Origin: Candidatus Stercoripulliclostridium merdigallinarum
GTDB taxonomy: Bacteria > Bacillota > Clostridia > Christensenellales > DTU072
Direction of reading: 5' to 3'
Assembly: GCA_018714575.1 (NCBI GenBank)
Contig: DVNF01000003.1
Span: 1 to 8,740 of the forward strand
Length of the DNA: 8,740 nucleotides
How positions within the stretch are numbered: position 1 is the first letter of the stretch; the number at the start of each line of letters is the position of its first letter. Below the pieces are notes generated by a model, which searched no databases, was not told the DNA's origin, and saw only the letters and a program-made list of their open reading frames with translations. Below are positions 1 through 6,185 of this stretch, in pieces. The translations under genes were made by a program, and so were the position numbers.

Positions 1-810
1 GGCGAACGCCCTGCGGAGTACGTTCCCGTCATCCAAACGACGGCGGGCAACAGTTACGAGGCGTCGCGCGGTTCGGTATTTCCTATTCCTTCCGCAACGG
101 CAACGCTTGGCAATGAAAATCTTGACGTGAGCATTTCGGCGTATTATGTGCAGGGCGGTGAGCAGACGGAAATATCTGTCACAAATAATTCTCTTACGCT
201 GGAAAACATAGGGGAGTACCATGTCGTGTACCGTGCGGAGAGCGCAACGTATAAGACTAATCTCGGCAACAATACCTATACGGAATACGACGTGGCGATA
301 ACCTCTGTTGCGGGCGGCAGCACGCTTGCAAAGTTCGAGGACGCAAACGGCGTGCTTGCAGAGGGAACGTCATTGCTTGCAAGCCGCATCACGTCGGGGA
401 GTAGTGTCTATACGACGGCGGCAGGTAAAATGGCGAGCATAGCGGACAACTTCGAGGTGTTCGGCATCTCGCTCGTTCAGTCGGACGGCACGGCAGCGAC
501 GCCAAGCGGAAATATCACGCTGTATTTGCAGGCGGATATGACCTATGACCGCAATGAAATCGTCGTCTATCATTTAAGCGACGACGGAGAATTGACAAAA
601 ATCGATTGTTCGGGGTACGGCAGATACGTGAGGCTGCAAACGGACAAAACAGGTACGTTTATCATCTGTATACCGGGAGTTGCATCTGTAATGCCGATGT
701 GGGGTTACGCTCTGATACTTGTCGCGTGCGTTCTTGTGCTTGCAGCAGGAATTACGTTGATAATCATTTTGGTGCGGAAAAAGAAAAAACGAAAGGCAAA
801 TGAGGTGTAA
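1..810 (+). CDS. C-terminal part of a membrane-anchored surface protein with Ig-like beta-rich ectodomain (5' end outside window)
   Basis: The reading frame is open from base 1 to the TAA at 808-810, so 269 residues of a longer protein are visible. A GTG at 127 could act as a start, but it has no convincing ribosome site and the open frame plus similar composition continue upstream, so this is treated as a 5'-truncated gene. Most of the protein is Ser/Thr/Asn/Gly-rich and beta-like, including a segment ending in IGEYHVVYRAE that resembles a bacterial Ig-like strand pair. A later segment (IVVYHLSDDGELTKI, then FIICIPG) is the kind of membrane-proximal module often seen in clostridial surface proteins. 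Residues of roughly 234-258 form one strong membrane segment, followed by the basic tail RKKKKRKANEV. This topology is an outside ectodomain with a short cytoplasmic tail. No LPXTG sorting motif precedes the segment, so anchoring would be by the membrane span alone. The function is not recognised; adhesion or glycan contact is only a guess. Confidence 0.75.
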   Translation, partial: GERPAEYVPVIQTTAGNSYEASRGSVFPIPSATATLGNENLDVSISAYYVQGGEQTEISVTNNSLTLENIGEYHVVYRAESATYKTNLGNNTYTEYDVAITSVAGGSTLAKFEDANGVLAEGTSLLASRITSGSSVYTTAAGKMASIADNFEVFGISLVQSDGTAATPSGNITLYLQADMTYDRNEIVVYHLSDDGELTKIDCSGYGRYVRLQTDKTGTFIICIPGVASVMPMWGYALILVACVLVLAAGITLIIILVRKKKKRKANEV

Positions 811-851
811 AAAGAAACGAATACAATCAGAAAAACGGGAGCGGGGATAAA

Positions 852-1061
852 ATGAATGAAAAGACGAAAGAAACATATAAAGATCCGATAGTAAAGGTAT
901 ATGCTTGCTGTCCGTTGTGTTCTGCCACTTTACTTCAAGCCGAGTTTGTTAAAAATGGCGTAACAAAATGTGAAAACTGTCATCAACGAATTTGCGTTGA
1001 TATAGAAAACGGAATTGTTCATGTTGCACCGTTTTTTGGGTCAACAGATAAGAAAAGATAA
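852..1061 (+). CDS. Small zinc-ribbon protein, function unknown
   Basis: This 69-residue protein starts at ATG 852, with GGGAG at 837-841 as a plausible ribosome site about 10 bases upstream. It begins 41 bases after the surface-protein gene and is followed directly by a strong terminator, so the two may share a transcript. Two CxxC knuckles, CPLC (C20, C23) and CENC (C40, C43), are separated by 16 residues in the layout of a single four-cysteine zinc ribbon. Extra cysteines occur at 19 and 48. There is no signal peptide or membrane segment, so the protein should be cytoplasmic. Such ribbons bind nucleic acid or protein partners, but no specific family can be named. The gene is more AT-rich than its upstream neighbour, which could reflect separate acquisition. 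Confidence 0.7.
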   Translation: MNEKTKETYKDPIVKVYACCPLCSATLLQAEFVKNGVTKCENCHQRICVDIENGIVHVAPFFGSTDKKR

Positions 1062-1072
1062 GTAGTAATAAC

Positions 1073-1109
1073 AAAGAAAAGGTCGTTGCGATGCAACGAC
1101 CTTTTCTTT
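1073..1109 (+). terminator. Strong rho-independent terminator, potentially bidirectional
   Basis: The GC-rich stem GGTCGTTGC (1081-1089) pairs perfectly with GCAACGACC (1093-1101) around a 3-base loop. The flanks AAAGAAAA (1073-1080) and TTTTCTTT (1102-1109) extend the pairing to 17 bp without a mismatch. The T-rich right arm acts as the U-tract for the zinc-ribbon gene, whose stop lies 11 bases upstream. Because the left arm is A-rich, the opposite strand has an equivalent U-tract and could stop leftward read-through. Confidence 0.92.
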
Positions 1110-1120
1110 ATGTCAAAAAT

Positions 1121-1180
1121 ATAAGTTGGTACGCGTTCGGGCATTACAATAGCTTGCCACATACATAGGATAAGTTGGTA
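1121..1180 (+). repeat. Pair of 11-bp direct repeats (ATAAGTTGGTA)
   Basis: ATAAGTTGGTA occurs exactly at 1121-1131 and again at 1170-1180, 49 bases apart start to start. The second copy ends just before the ATG at 1183 of a possible small ORF. The repeat is seen directly. Its role, whether a binding site, a recombination scar or chance, cannot be decided from this window. Confidence 0.55.
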
Positions 1181-1182
1181 AA

Positions 1183-1290
1183 ATGCGCTATTTCTTCATT
1201 TCTATGACTGCGGTAATTTATGTTTTGGCAAACTCCCTTGTCCTCGCATTTGAAAGTATGCTACCGGCAGTCATTCTGCTCGGTTTGTAG
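1183..1290 (+). CDS. Possible 35-residue hydrophobic peptide (doubtful small ORF)
   Basis: ATG 1183 to TAG 1288-1290 would encode a 35-residue peptide beginning MRYFFISMTAVIYV. It has one positive charge near the N-terminus followed by an almost continuous hydrophobic run, like a single-span membrane peptide. A second in-frame ATG is at 1204. AGGA at 1167-1170 is 12 bases upstream, which is too far for a good ribosome site. After the TAG, the frame reads six more codons to a TAA, so the ORF could also be a remnant of a membrane-protein gene. No family was recognised, and there is no conservation evidence, so this is a candidate only. Confidence 0.25.
   Translation: MRYFFISMTAVIYVLANSLVLAFESMLPAVILLGL
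1204..1274. repeat. Imperfect inverted repeat enclosing 46 bases
   Basis: ATGACTGCGGTA (1204-1215) is the reverse complement of TACCGGCAGTCAT (1262-1274) apart from one extra base in the right arm, giving 12 pairs with one bulge. The repeat could form a long-loop RNA or DNA stem, or it could be chance. It overlaps the doubtful 35-codon ORF. Confidence 0.45.
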
Positions 1291-1453
1291 ATTGGCACTT
1301 TTATCGACTAAACCCATAACCAATGGAGCCAAAAACGGGCTTTTTGTTGTGACGGAATAGGTGAGATTAATATGAAATATTTTTAAAAATTTAATTTTAC
1401 ATATAAATTTTAAAGAAATAGAATGATGAAAAGTAAAAGATATTGTTCAAACA

Positions 1454-1515
1454 TGCGCCCGTCCGGCAGGTGGGCGCAACTTAAAAGGGTGCGCAACTCG
1501 GATTATGAAAATCCG
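1454..1515 (-). terminator. Two hairpins downstream of the leftward operon; weak candidate terminator
   Basis: TGCGCCC (1454-1460) pairs with GGGCGCA (1472-1478), and CGGATT (1499-1504) pairs with AATCCG (1510-1515). Both lie within 90 bases after the stop codon of the deacetylase gene when read leftward, the expected place for the operon terminator. Neither is followed on the minus strand by a clean run of T, so intrinsic termination is uncertain. GCGCAACT also appears twice here (1474-1481 and 1491-1498). Confidence 0.3.
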
Positions 1516-1538
1516 TAATTAATCAGTTATGATCGTGC

Positions 1539-2393
1539 TTATTTTGCGATAAGAGCCTTTATTTCGCCGCGGCGGATTATTTCTACCCCGCATTCTTCAG
1601 CCGTTTTACGCAAAATACCGCTTTTCAGAATTTCGTATTCGCAAACGCGTTTTTGCCATTCCGGCGTCATATTAGCTATCGGCAGCGCAGGGTGTAAAAA
1701 TATCTCCGTGATTCCGGGGCGCAACTCCTTTATTGCACTTATATAATAGTCGCGTAACGCTTCCTCCGCTCCCGTGCGCCACGGATTCGATATCAGATCG
1801 TCTATCAGTATAACCCCGTACTTTTCTGCAAGCTTAACGATGTGAGCGTGTAAAGAATTTATGATCCTTGATGAACGACCTATTTGCCGTACAATAAACT
1901 CGGGGCTTTTCGGAAAACGGAACGGGATCCCGTAATCACTACAGAATGAGAATGCGTCTTTATAAAATCTTCGTCCGTTTATTCCGTATAATGTGCCGCA
2001 ATGACTGTCGGCATAATCAGGCTTGATTCCGCGTGAAGTCAAATATGCGTATTGAGCTTGTAATTCCTTACGAACGTCTTTTCTCTTTGCGGATAAGGCA
2101 AGCTTAACGCCGTCGGAGTATAAACCTTTTTCGTCTTCCAACGACGCCGCTCCGCTGACGCTGTGCCAACGTGCGCATTCTTCGTCGGACGTAAGCGCGA
2201 AATGCACTCCGACCGACATTTTTTCTTCGCACGCTATGCGCGCGCCTGCGTCCGAGTAGGGCGTTACGGTAAGCGCGGATACGGAACTGATCTCTCCTGT
2301 GCGGTACAATTCCGTTATGGCAGAGTTCTGCGCCGCATTGTAGCCGAGATCGTCGGCGTTCAGAATTAAATATTTATTAATAAATCGGTTCAT
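1539..2393 (-). CDS. YdjC/ChbG-family carbohydrate deacetylase
   Basis: This family contains metal-dependent deacetylases acting on N-acetylated oligosaccharides, such as ChbG on chitobiose. Reading from the ATG at 2393, the protein has 284 residues, slightly more than the roughly 250 of ChbG. The N-terminal ADDLG motif carries the paired aspartates (D14, D15). VGVHF gives H64, DSHCG gives D129 and H131, and IFLHPALP gives H234. Together these supply the usual catalytic base and metal ligands, so the enzyme looks intact. There is no signal peptide, so it acts in the cytoplasm on imported substrate. The gene overlaps the end of the symporter gene by 17 bases, which suggests translational coupling. 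A TTG at 2423 with AAGGAA just upstream would add 10 residues. The ATG is preferred because family members begin close to the ADD motif, though it has no good ribosome site of its own. The specific substrate is unknown. Confidence 0.88.
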   Translation of the reverse strand: MNRFINKYLILNADDLGYNAAQNSAITELYRTGEISSVSALTVTPYSDAGARIACEEKMSVGVHFALTSDEECARWHSVSGAASLEDEKGLYSDGVKLALSAKRKDVRKELQAQYAYLTSRGIKPDYADSHCGTLYGINGRRFYKDAFSFCSDYGIPFRFPKSPEFIVRQIGRSSRIINSLHAHIVKLAEKYGVILIDDLISNPWRTGAEEALRDYYISAIKELRPGITEIFLHPALPIANMTPEWQKRVCEYEILKSGILRKTAEECGVEIIRRGEIKALIAK

Positions 2394-3762
2394 CAAGCTG
2401 TGTGGCGATTGATTGGTCTGCAATCGTTCCTTTTCCGTTCGGTTCGGCAGTCCCGGCAGAGTTATCTTCGTCTTTGAATTTAAGGAAGAAAGAGAAAATT
2501 ACTGCCAATAACATGGCTATTGCCGGAAATACGCACAGCAGAACGCGCGAAGCTTCCGCCGGATTTTCGCCGGGGTTGTCGCCGTTTTCAAAGCCGAATG
2601 CCCGTGCTACGACGAAAAACGCCAGGGAAGTATATAAACCGTTCAATCGGTTCATCACGCCGACCAAGCTGCTGATAACGCCTTCGCGGCGGATGCCGTG
2701 CTTGCGGTAGTCGTCGTCGATTATTTTTGCCGATATGCAGTCCATGGTACTCAGCGCGCCCGCAATACCCAAGCCCATTACGCTGGCGATAGCGATGGTC
2801 GCCCCGAGAGTGTCTGCGAAATATAACGGTATGAATCCCAGGAACATTACCAGGAAGCCTATGCGCCATATCGTGACCAGGTGCATTTTTTTTGCAATCA
2901 GCGTCCACATCAGAATGCCTATTACGGCAACGCCTAGTACGGTTGCCAACACCAAAGTAGTCTCCGTGCCGCCAAGTCCCAGAGTATATTTAACGTAGAA
3001 AGACAGCGCTTGCGAAATCAGCGAAAAAGCCGCCGAATAAAACGCTCCGGCAAAGCCGTATATCCAGAATTTAGGATTTTTCAACAAGTCAACGATACTT
3101 TTTATCAGATTCGGTTTAGACTCGCTGACGTAAACGTTGTTTTCGTGACAGCCCGTAAAGCTGTACATCAGTACCGCCAGCGCCAAAGCTCCATATACTA
3201 TAGACGTATAATTATAACCTATTTTTTCAGCGACCATTGGCGTCAGCGCGATGCTGATAGCCATTGCGACAAGTTGTGAAATCTGGCGGATCGCGTTAGT
3301 TTTCGAGCGCTGAGAATCGTCTTTGAACAGTTCCGGGAACAAAGCGCCGTAGTTAGCGTTCATCAGCGAGTCCAACGTTCCGGTCAGCAGGTATGTCAGC
3401 AACATATACATATAAAGTTTAGATTTGTCGCTTTGAATGGCAGCCGGTACGTTGAAGAAAAGCAAGAAACAAACCACCATCAGCGGAGTTCCGATCAGCA
3501 ACCACGGACGGCGTCTGCCCCATTTAGTATTGGTTCTGTCGGATAAGAATCCGTAGATAGGATTGTCTATGACGTCGACAAAAGTATATATCAGCAATAC
3601 CGTCGAGTACAATTCCATATCCAGTCCCAACTGTATGACGTAAAACGCCGCGGCAAAGGATTTGAACATGTTGATCGGTATAGAAGTGCCCAACATACCT
3701 ATGCCGTAACGGAAAGGGGAAGTCTTTTTGGTTTCGTTAATCGGAATTCCGGGATTTGTCAT
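2377..3762 (-). CDS. GPH-family (MFS) cation:glycoside symporter
   Basis: This 461-residue polytopic membrane protein belongs to the glycoside-pentoside-hexuronide:cation symporter family, whose members (MelB and XylP types) import sugars or glycosides with H+ or Na+. The diagnostic N-terminal signature is clear: D63 and D66 in FVDVIDNPIYG, then LSDRT (from residue 73) and WGRRRPW (81-87). About twelve hydrophobic segments run from near residue 18 to 430. A hydrophilic cytoplasmic tail of about 30 residues follows. The ATG at 3762 is well supported, because the sequence TAGGAG upstream supplies the ribosome site and also contains the TAG stop of the preceding gene. It lies between a PHP hydrolase and a deacetylase in one operon and presumably brings in their substrate. 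The sugar cannot be read from the sequence. Some GPH-like proteins carry non-sugar solutes, so this remains a family-level call. Confidence 0.92.
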   Translation of the reverse strand: MTNPGIPINETKKTSPFRYGIGMLGTSIPINMFKSFAAAFYVIQLGLDMELYSTVLLIYTFVDVIDNPIYGFLSDRTNTKWGRRRPWLLIGTPLMVVCFLLFFNVPAAIQSDKSKLYMYMLLTYLLTGTLDSLMNANYGALFPELFKDDSQRSKTNAIRQISQLVAMAISIALTPMVAEKIGYNYTSIVYGALALAVLMYSFTGCHENNVYVSESKPNLIKSIVDLLKNPKFWIYGFAGAFYSAAFSLISQALSFYVKYTLGLGGTETTLVLATVLGVAVIGILMWTLIAKKMHLVTIWRIGFLVMFLGFIPLYFADTLGATIAIASVMGLGIAGALSTMDCISAKIIDDDYRKHGIRREGVISSLVGVMNRLNGLYTSLAFFVVARAFGFENGDNPGENPAEASRVLLCVFPAIAMLLAVIFSFFLKFKDEDNSAGTAEPNGKGTIADQSIATQLDEPIY

Positions 3763-3771
3763 AGCGCGCTC

Positions 3772-5022
3772 CTATTGAAAATAGACAGGGTTGGTCACGG
3801 CAGTTATAAAACCGCGTTTTTTTAACATAAGATAGGCAAATTTAATATTGTCGACAGCTGCCTCCGCCGATAAATCGCCGGCGGCTTTACGCGCTATTAC
3901 GCGTTCGCCATTATCGGTCACCAGGATAACGTCCTCGGAACGCAGTCCCGATATTTCTATCAGCAATTTCTTGTTTTCGTCAAAGCTTACCGTATCGCCC
4001 ATCATAGCTTCGCCATACCGGAGTTTAGGACGCGCGCCGTTTACTCCGCCGGCGACAAAGGCGTGTCCCGACGATATGGCGTTCAGGATATCTGCGGCTC
4101 CGCGTGACGGAGTATAAACCCCCGTGACCGGCTTTCCCAGCCGCGTAACGCCGTAAGGCGTATGGTAGTCGCTGCCTCCGCATATTGGGATACGGCGCCC
4201 CGTTTTCAGCAGTTCGGTCCACCAAATTATGGCTTTTACGTTTCTTTCGGTCATCGGACCGTTCCAAATTTCCATCATATCGAACGCCGAATCGTCGTCC
4301 CACAGATAGGGGCAGAAGGGGCATTTAGGATGGTTTACGGATATAACTGCGCCTTTACTTTTAGCGTGCCGTATCAGCGCGCGCATTTCGTCCGTCGTGT
4401 TGGCGATAAAAGAATTTTCGAACGGTGCGGCTACGCCGAAAAAATTCATGTGTCCGCGATAGTGCGTCCATTCGACAGCCGGTATAAAAGTCAAATTTTT
4501 TAATGACGGCAGATGCAGATTCTCCGCAAAATTATTGTGATTTGCCAAAGCGACGAAATCCAATCCCTTTTTTAATGCAAGCTTACCTGCACTGTAAGCG
4601 TCCAACGAGCCGTCCGACGCGGTAGTGTGTATGTGCAGATCGCCGAACAGCAGTCGGTTCTCCCTGAACGTAAATTCGATATTATATGTGACTTCGACGC
4701 CTTCGTCCATAATTCGATAAGCACCGACCAGAATTTGCCATGTGCCGGCAGCGGTTTTCCGCTGCAGATAGCCGTCGGAGGAGGCAAATTCCCCGACGAA
4801 TATCTCTTTGTGCGCGCTGCCGGACCATCCCAGGAAGTTGCCCTCGTTGTCCATTAAACCTATATCGATCGTGTTTGTCGGAAAAAAGTCGGCAAGAGCG
4901 CCTCGGACGGGGCGTTTATAGTCGTACCCGACGGTTATGCGCTCTACGTTTTCAGGTACCTCAAAAGGTATCGAATAATAGGTTTTCTCTTTGTTTTTAG
5001 GAATGAAATGTTGCAGTTTCAT
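3772..5022 (-). CDS. PHP-domain metallohydrolase, CehA/McbA-like
   Basis: PHP proteins are metal-dependent hydrolases of phosphate esters and, in the CehA/McbA branch, of other esters or carbamates. This 416-residue protein has an N-terminal beta-rich domain (about 1-122) typical of that branch, then the PHP domain (about 123-325) and a C-terminal beta tail. All nine expected metal-ligand positions can be seen: GDLHIH (H130, H132), SDG (D137), NH (H162), VEW (E184), H191, SVNHP (H231) and GGSDYH (D285, H287). An active two- or three-metal centre is therefore likely. There is no signal peptide, so it is cytoplasmic. ATG 5022 has AGGAAGGA about 6 bases upstream. It is the first gene of the leftward operon and ends 9 bases before the symporter start. 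The substrate is unknown; cleavage of a phosphoester or ester in the imported compound is inferred from context. Confidence 0.9.
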   Translation of the reverse strand: MKLQHFIPKNKEKTYYSIPFEVPENVERITVGYDYKRPVRGALADFFPTNTIDIGLMDNEGNFLGWSGSAHKEIFVGEFASSDGYLQRKTAAGTWQILVGAYRIMDEGVEVTYNIEFTFRENRLLFGDLHIHTTASDGSLDAYSAGKLALKKGLDFVALANHNNFAENLHLPSLKNLTFIPAVEWTHYRGHMNFFGVAAPFENSFIANTTDEMRALIRHAKSKGAVISVNHPKCPFCPYLWDDDSAFDMMEIWNGPMTERNVKAIIWWTELLKTGRRIPICGGSDYHTPYGVTRLGKPVTGVYTPSRGAADILNAISSGHAFVAGGVNGARPKLRYGEAMMGDTVSFDENKKLLIEISGLRSEDVILVTDNGERVIARKAAGDLSAEAAVDNIKFAYLMLKKRGFITAVTNPVYFQ

Positions 5023-5049
5023 GATCGTTCCTTCCTAATTCAATTATAT

Positions 5050-5055
5050 ATTATA
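5050..5055 (-). promoter_or_regulatory. Candidate -10 box of the leftward operon, with poor -35
   Basis: On the minus strand an exact TATAAT lies at 5055-5050, placing the transcript start near 5043, about 20 bases before the PHP gene. The position for a -35 box (around 5073-5078, minus-strand AAAACG) is far from TTGACA. A perfect -10 with no -35 is the layout of activator-dependent promoters, which fits the divergent AraC-type gene next door. Imperfect repeats (CGTTTT...ATCC from 5073 and again from 5091) lie where an activator would bind, but they are weak. Confidence 0.45.
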
Positions 5056-5130
5056 CGTTGACGTAAAACTTGCGTTTTTTTTAGGAATCCCGTTTTGACT
5101 TTTTGTATCCGATAAATTCTGCGCAGGATA

Positions 5131-5159
5131 TTGAACGTAATAGCGGTATCTGTTAAAAT
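5131..5159 (+). promoter_or_regulatory. Candidate promoter of the AraC-family gene (extended -10)
   Basis: TTGAAC (5131-5136) and TAAAAT (5154-5159) are separated by 17 bases, and TG at 5151-5152 makes an extended -10 element. The predicted start near 5166 leaves a leader of only about 14 bases, so the ribosome site GAAGG (5166-5170) would sit at the very 5' end of the mRNA. Another TTGACT at 5095-5100 has no matching -10 and was not used. Confidence 0.5.
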
Positions 5160-5179
5160 ATATCCGAAGGCAGTATAAA

Positions 5180-6076
5180 ATGGAAAGGGATAAAATAAGT
5201 CAGGTTTCAGGCATAAAAGATGATTCTTCGGTCGTTACGGTAAACCGCAGGAATAATTTATGCCTGGATAAATACGGAGTGTCGTTTCATTGGTGGCGTG
5301 ATAGCGAAACGTCGTTGCATCGTCACGATTTTTATGAATTTTTTATAATTACGGACGGAGCGACGCGACACGAACTGAACGGAGAAAAGACGATATTGAG
5401 GAAAGGAGCTTTGGTAATGCTTGCGCCGGAGGACGCGCATCAGTTTCGTCGGATAGGGGATAAATCTTCTATACATATTAATTTCTGCGCGGCTCCGGAG
5501 AAGTTCTATGCAATTTGTGCCGCGCTGGGCGTTTCGTTCGAAACTTTCGTCGCCCCTGCGTCGCGCAGATACGTTGAATTAACTGCGGACGAATTAAGCT
5601 ATTTTAACGCCAAAGCCGGTCTTATCACTATGATAATGCGGCGTGGCGAAACCGGATATGTAGCTTTGATATGCGCGATGATAGCGCAGATAATATCTAT
5701 TTTATGCGCTACAGGCGTAAAGGAGCTGGGTGAATATCCGGATTGGTTCAAAGCCTTATTGGAAAAGATACATGCGCCGGAGAACATTGCCTGCCGCGCT
5801 AAAGACGTTTACGCCATGGGCAGTTTTTCACCTCCGGTCATGGTGGATTACTTCAAACGGTACACCGGTAAAACCGTAGCCGGATATTTGAAGGAGATGA
5901 AATGCGATTACGCAAAAGAATGGCTGGCGGAAACGGATATGTCTACGTTGGAAATAGCCGGACTTTTAGGCTATGACAGTTTAAGTCATTTTAACAGGAT
6001 ATTCAAGGAGTACGTTTCGATGCCCCCCGCGAAGTTCCGTAGATCGATAAGAAACGCCGACAATAGGGGAAAGTGA
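5180..6076 (+). CDS. AraC-family transcriptional regulator with cupin-type sensor domain
   Basis: This 298-residue protein has the standard AraC layout. The N-terminal cupin-like ligand domain spans about 25-110, with HRHDFYEF (H47, H49) and a histidine at 87. A middle helical part follows, and the C-terminal DNA-binding domain spans about 195-290. The second helix-turn-helix carries the family signature, TLEIAGLLGYDSLSHFNRIF followed by EY and PPAKFRR. ATG 5180 has GAAGG 9 bases upstream. It is transcribed away from the PHP-GPH-YdjC operon from a shared 157-bp region, the usual arrangement for a local regulator. It is inferred to sense the imported compound or a product of the pathway and activate the operon. 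The weak -35 of the operon promoter supports activation over simple repression. The domain order and the nearby ChbG-like enzyme recall ChbR of the chitobiose operon, but orthology cannot be claimed here. Confidence 0.92.
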   Translation: MERDKISQVSGIKDDSSVVTVNRRNNLCLDKYGVSFHWWRDSETSLHRHDFYEFFIITDGATRHELNGEKTILRKGALVMLAPEDAHQFRRIGDKSSIHINFCAAPEKFYAICAALGVSFETFVAPASRRYVELTADELSYFNAKAGLITMIMRRGETGYVALICAMIAQIISILCATGVKELGEYPDWFKALLEKIHAPENIACRAKDVYAMGSFSPPVMVDYFKRYTGKTVAGYLKEMKCDYAKEWLAETDMSTLEIAGLLGYDSLSHFNRIFKEYVSMPPAKFRRSIRNADNRGK

Positions 6077-6106
6077 TCGGCAGTCCGCGCCTTTTTGACG
6101 CAGGAT

Positions 6107-6150
6107 AATAAAAAGCAGCGTCCCGTTTCCGGGACGCTGTATTTTTGTTT
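6107..6150. terminator. Bidirectional rho-independent terminator between convergent genes
   Basis: CAGCGTCCCG (6116-6125) pairs perfectly with CGGGACGCTG (6130-6139) across a TTTC loop. On the plus strand ATTTTTGTTT follows the stem (6141-6150). On the minus strand the stem is followed by CTTTTTAT (complement of 6108-6115). It therefore serves both the AraC gene ending at 6076 and the membrane hydrolase gene ending at 6186. Confidence 0.92.
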
Positions 6151-6185
6151 AAGCCGGCTTTTAGGGTTGCAAGGGCTTAATTAAA

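Larger units (their letters stand above)
1110..1538. other. Intergenic stretch without a recognised gene
   Basis: These roughly 430 bases lie between the end of the rightward genes and the end of the leftward operon. They contain an 11-bp direct repeat (1121-1131 and 1170-1180), an inverted repeat (1204-1215 with 1262-1274), a possible 35-codon hydrophobic ORF (1183-1290), and a nearly pure A/T segment around 1365-1440. Two short hairpins lie at 1454-1478 and 1499-1515. No transposase remnant, tRNA or known riboswitch was recognised. The composition differs from the flanking operon, so the stretch may be a decayed or transferred segment. Confidence 0.6.

Noticed and set aside
127..810. The GTG at 127 as the true start of a 227-residue protein
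   Set aside because: The frame stays open to base 1 with similar composition and there is no ribosome site before 127, so a 5'-truncated longer gene is more likely.
748..810. Sortase LPXTG anchor on the surface protein
   Set aside because: No LPXTG-like motif precedes the membrane segment; only the span and basic tail are present.
574..876. A 100-codon open frame on the minus strand opposite the surface protein
   Set aside because: It is antisense to a well-supported coding frame and its translation shows no domain or ribosome site.
1288..1311. Read-through of the TAG at 1288 extending the small hydrophobic ORF
   Set aside because: It would add only six residues before a TAA, and there is no sign of a recoding signal.
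1325..1346. GGAGCC/GGCTTT hairpin followed by T-rich bases as a terminator
   Set aside because: Only four Watson-Crick pairs plus two G-U pairs form, and no gene clearly reads into it.
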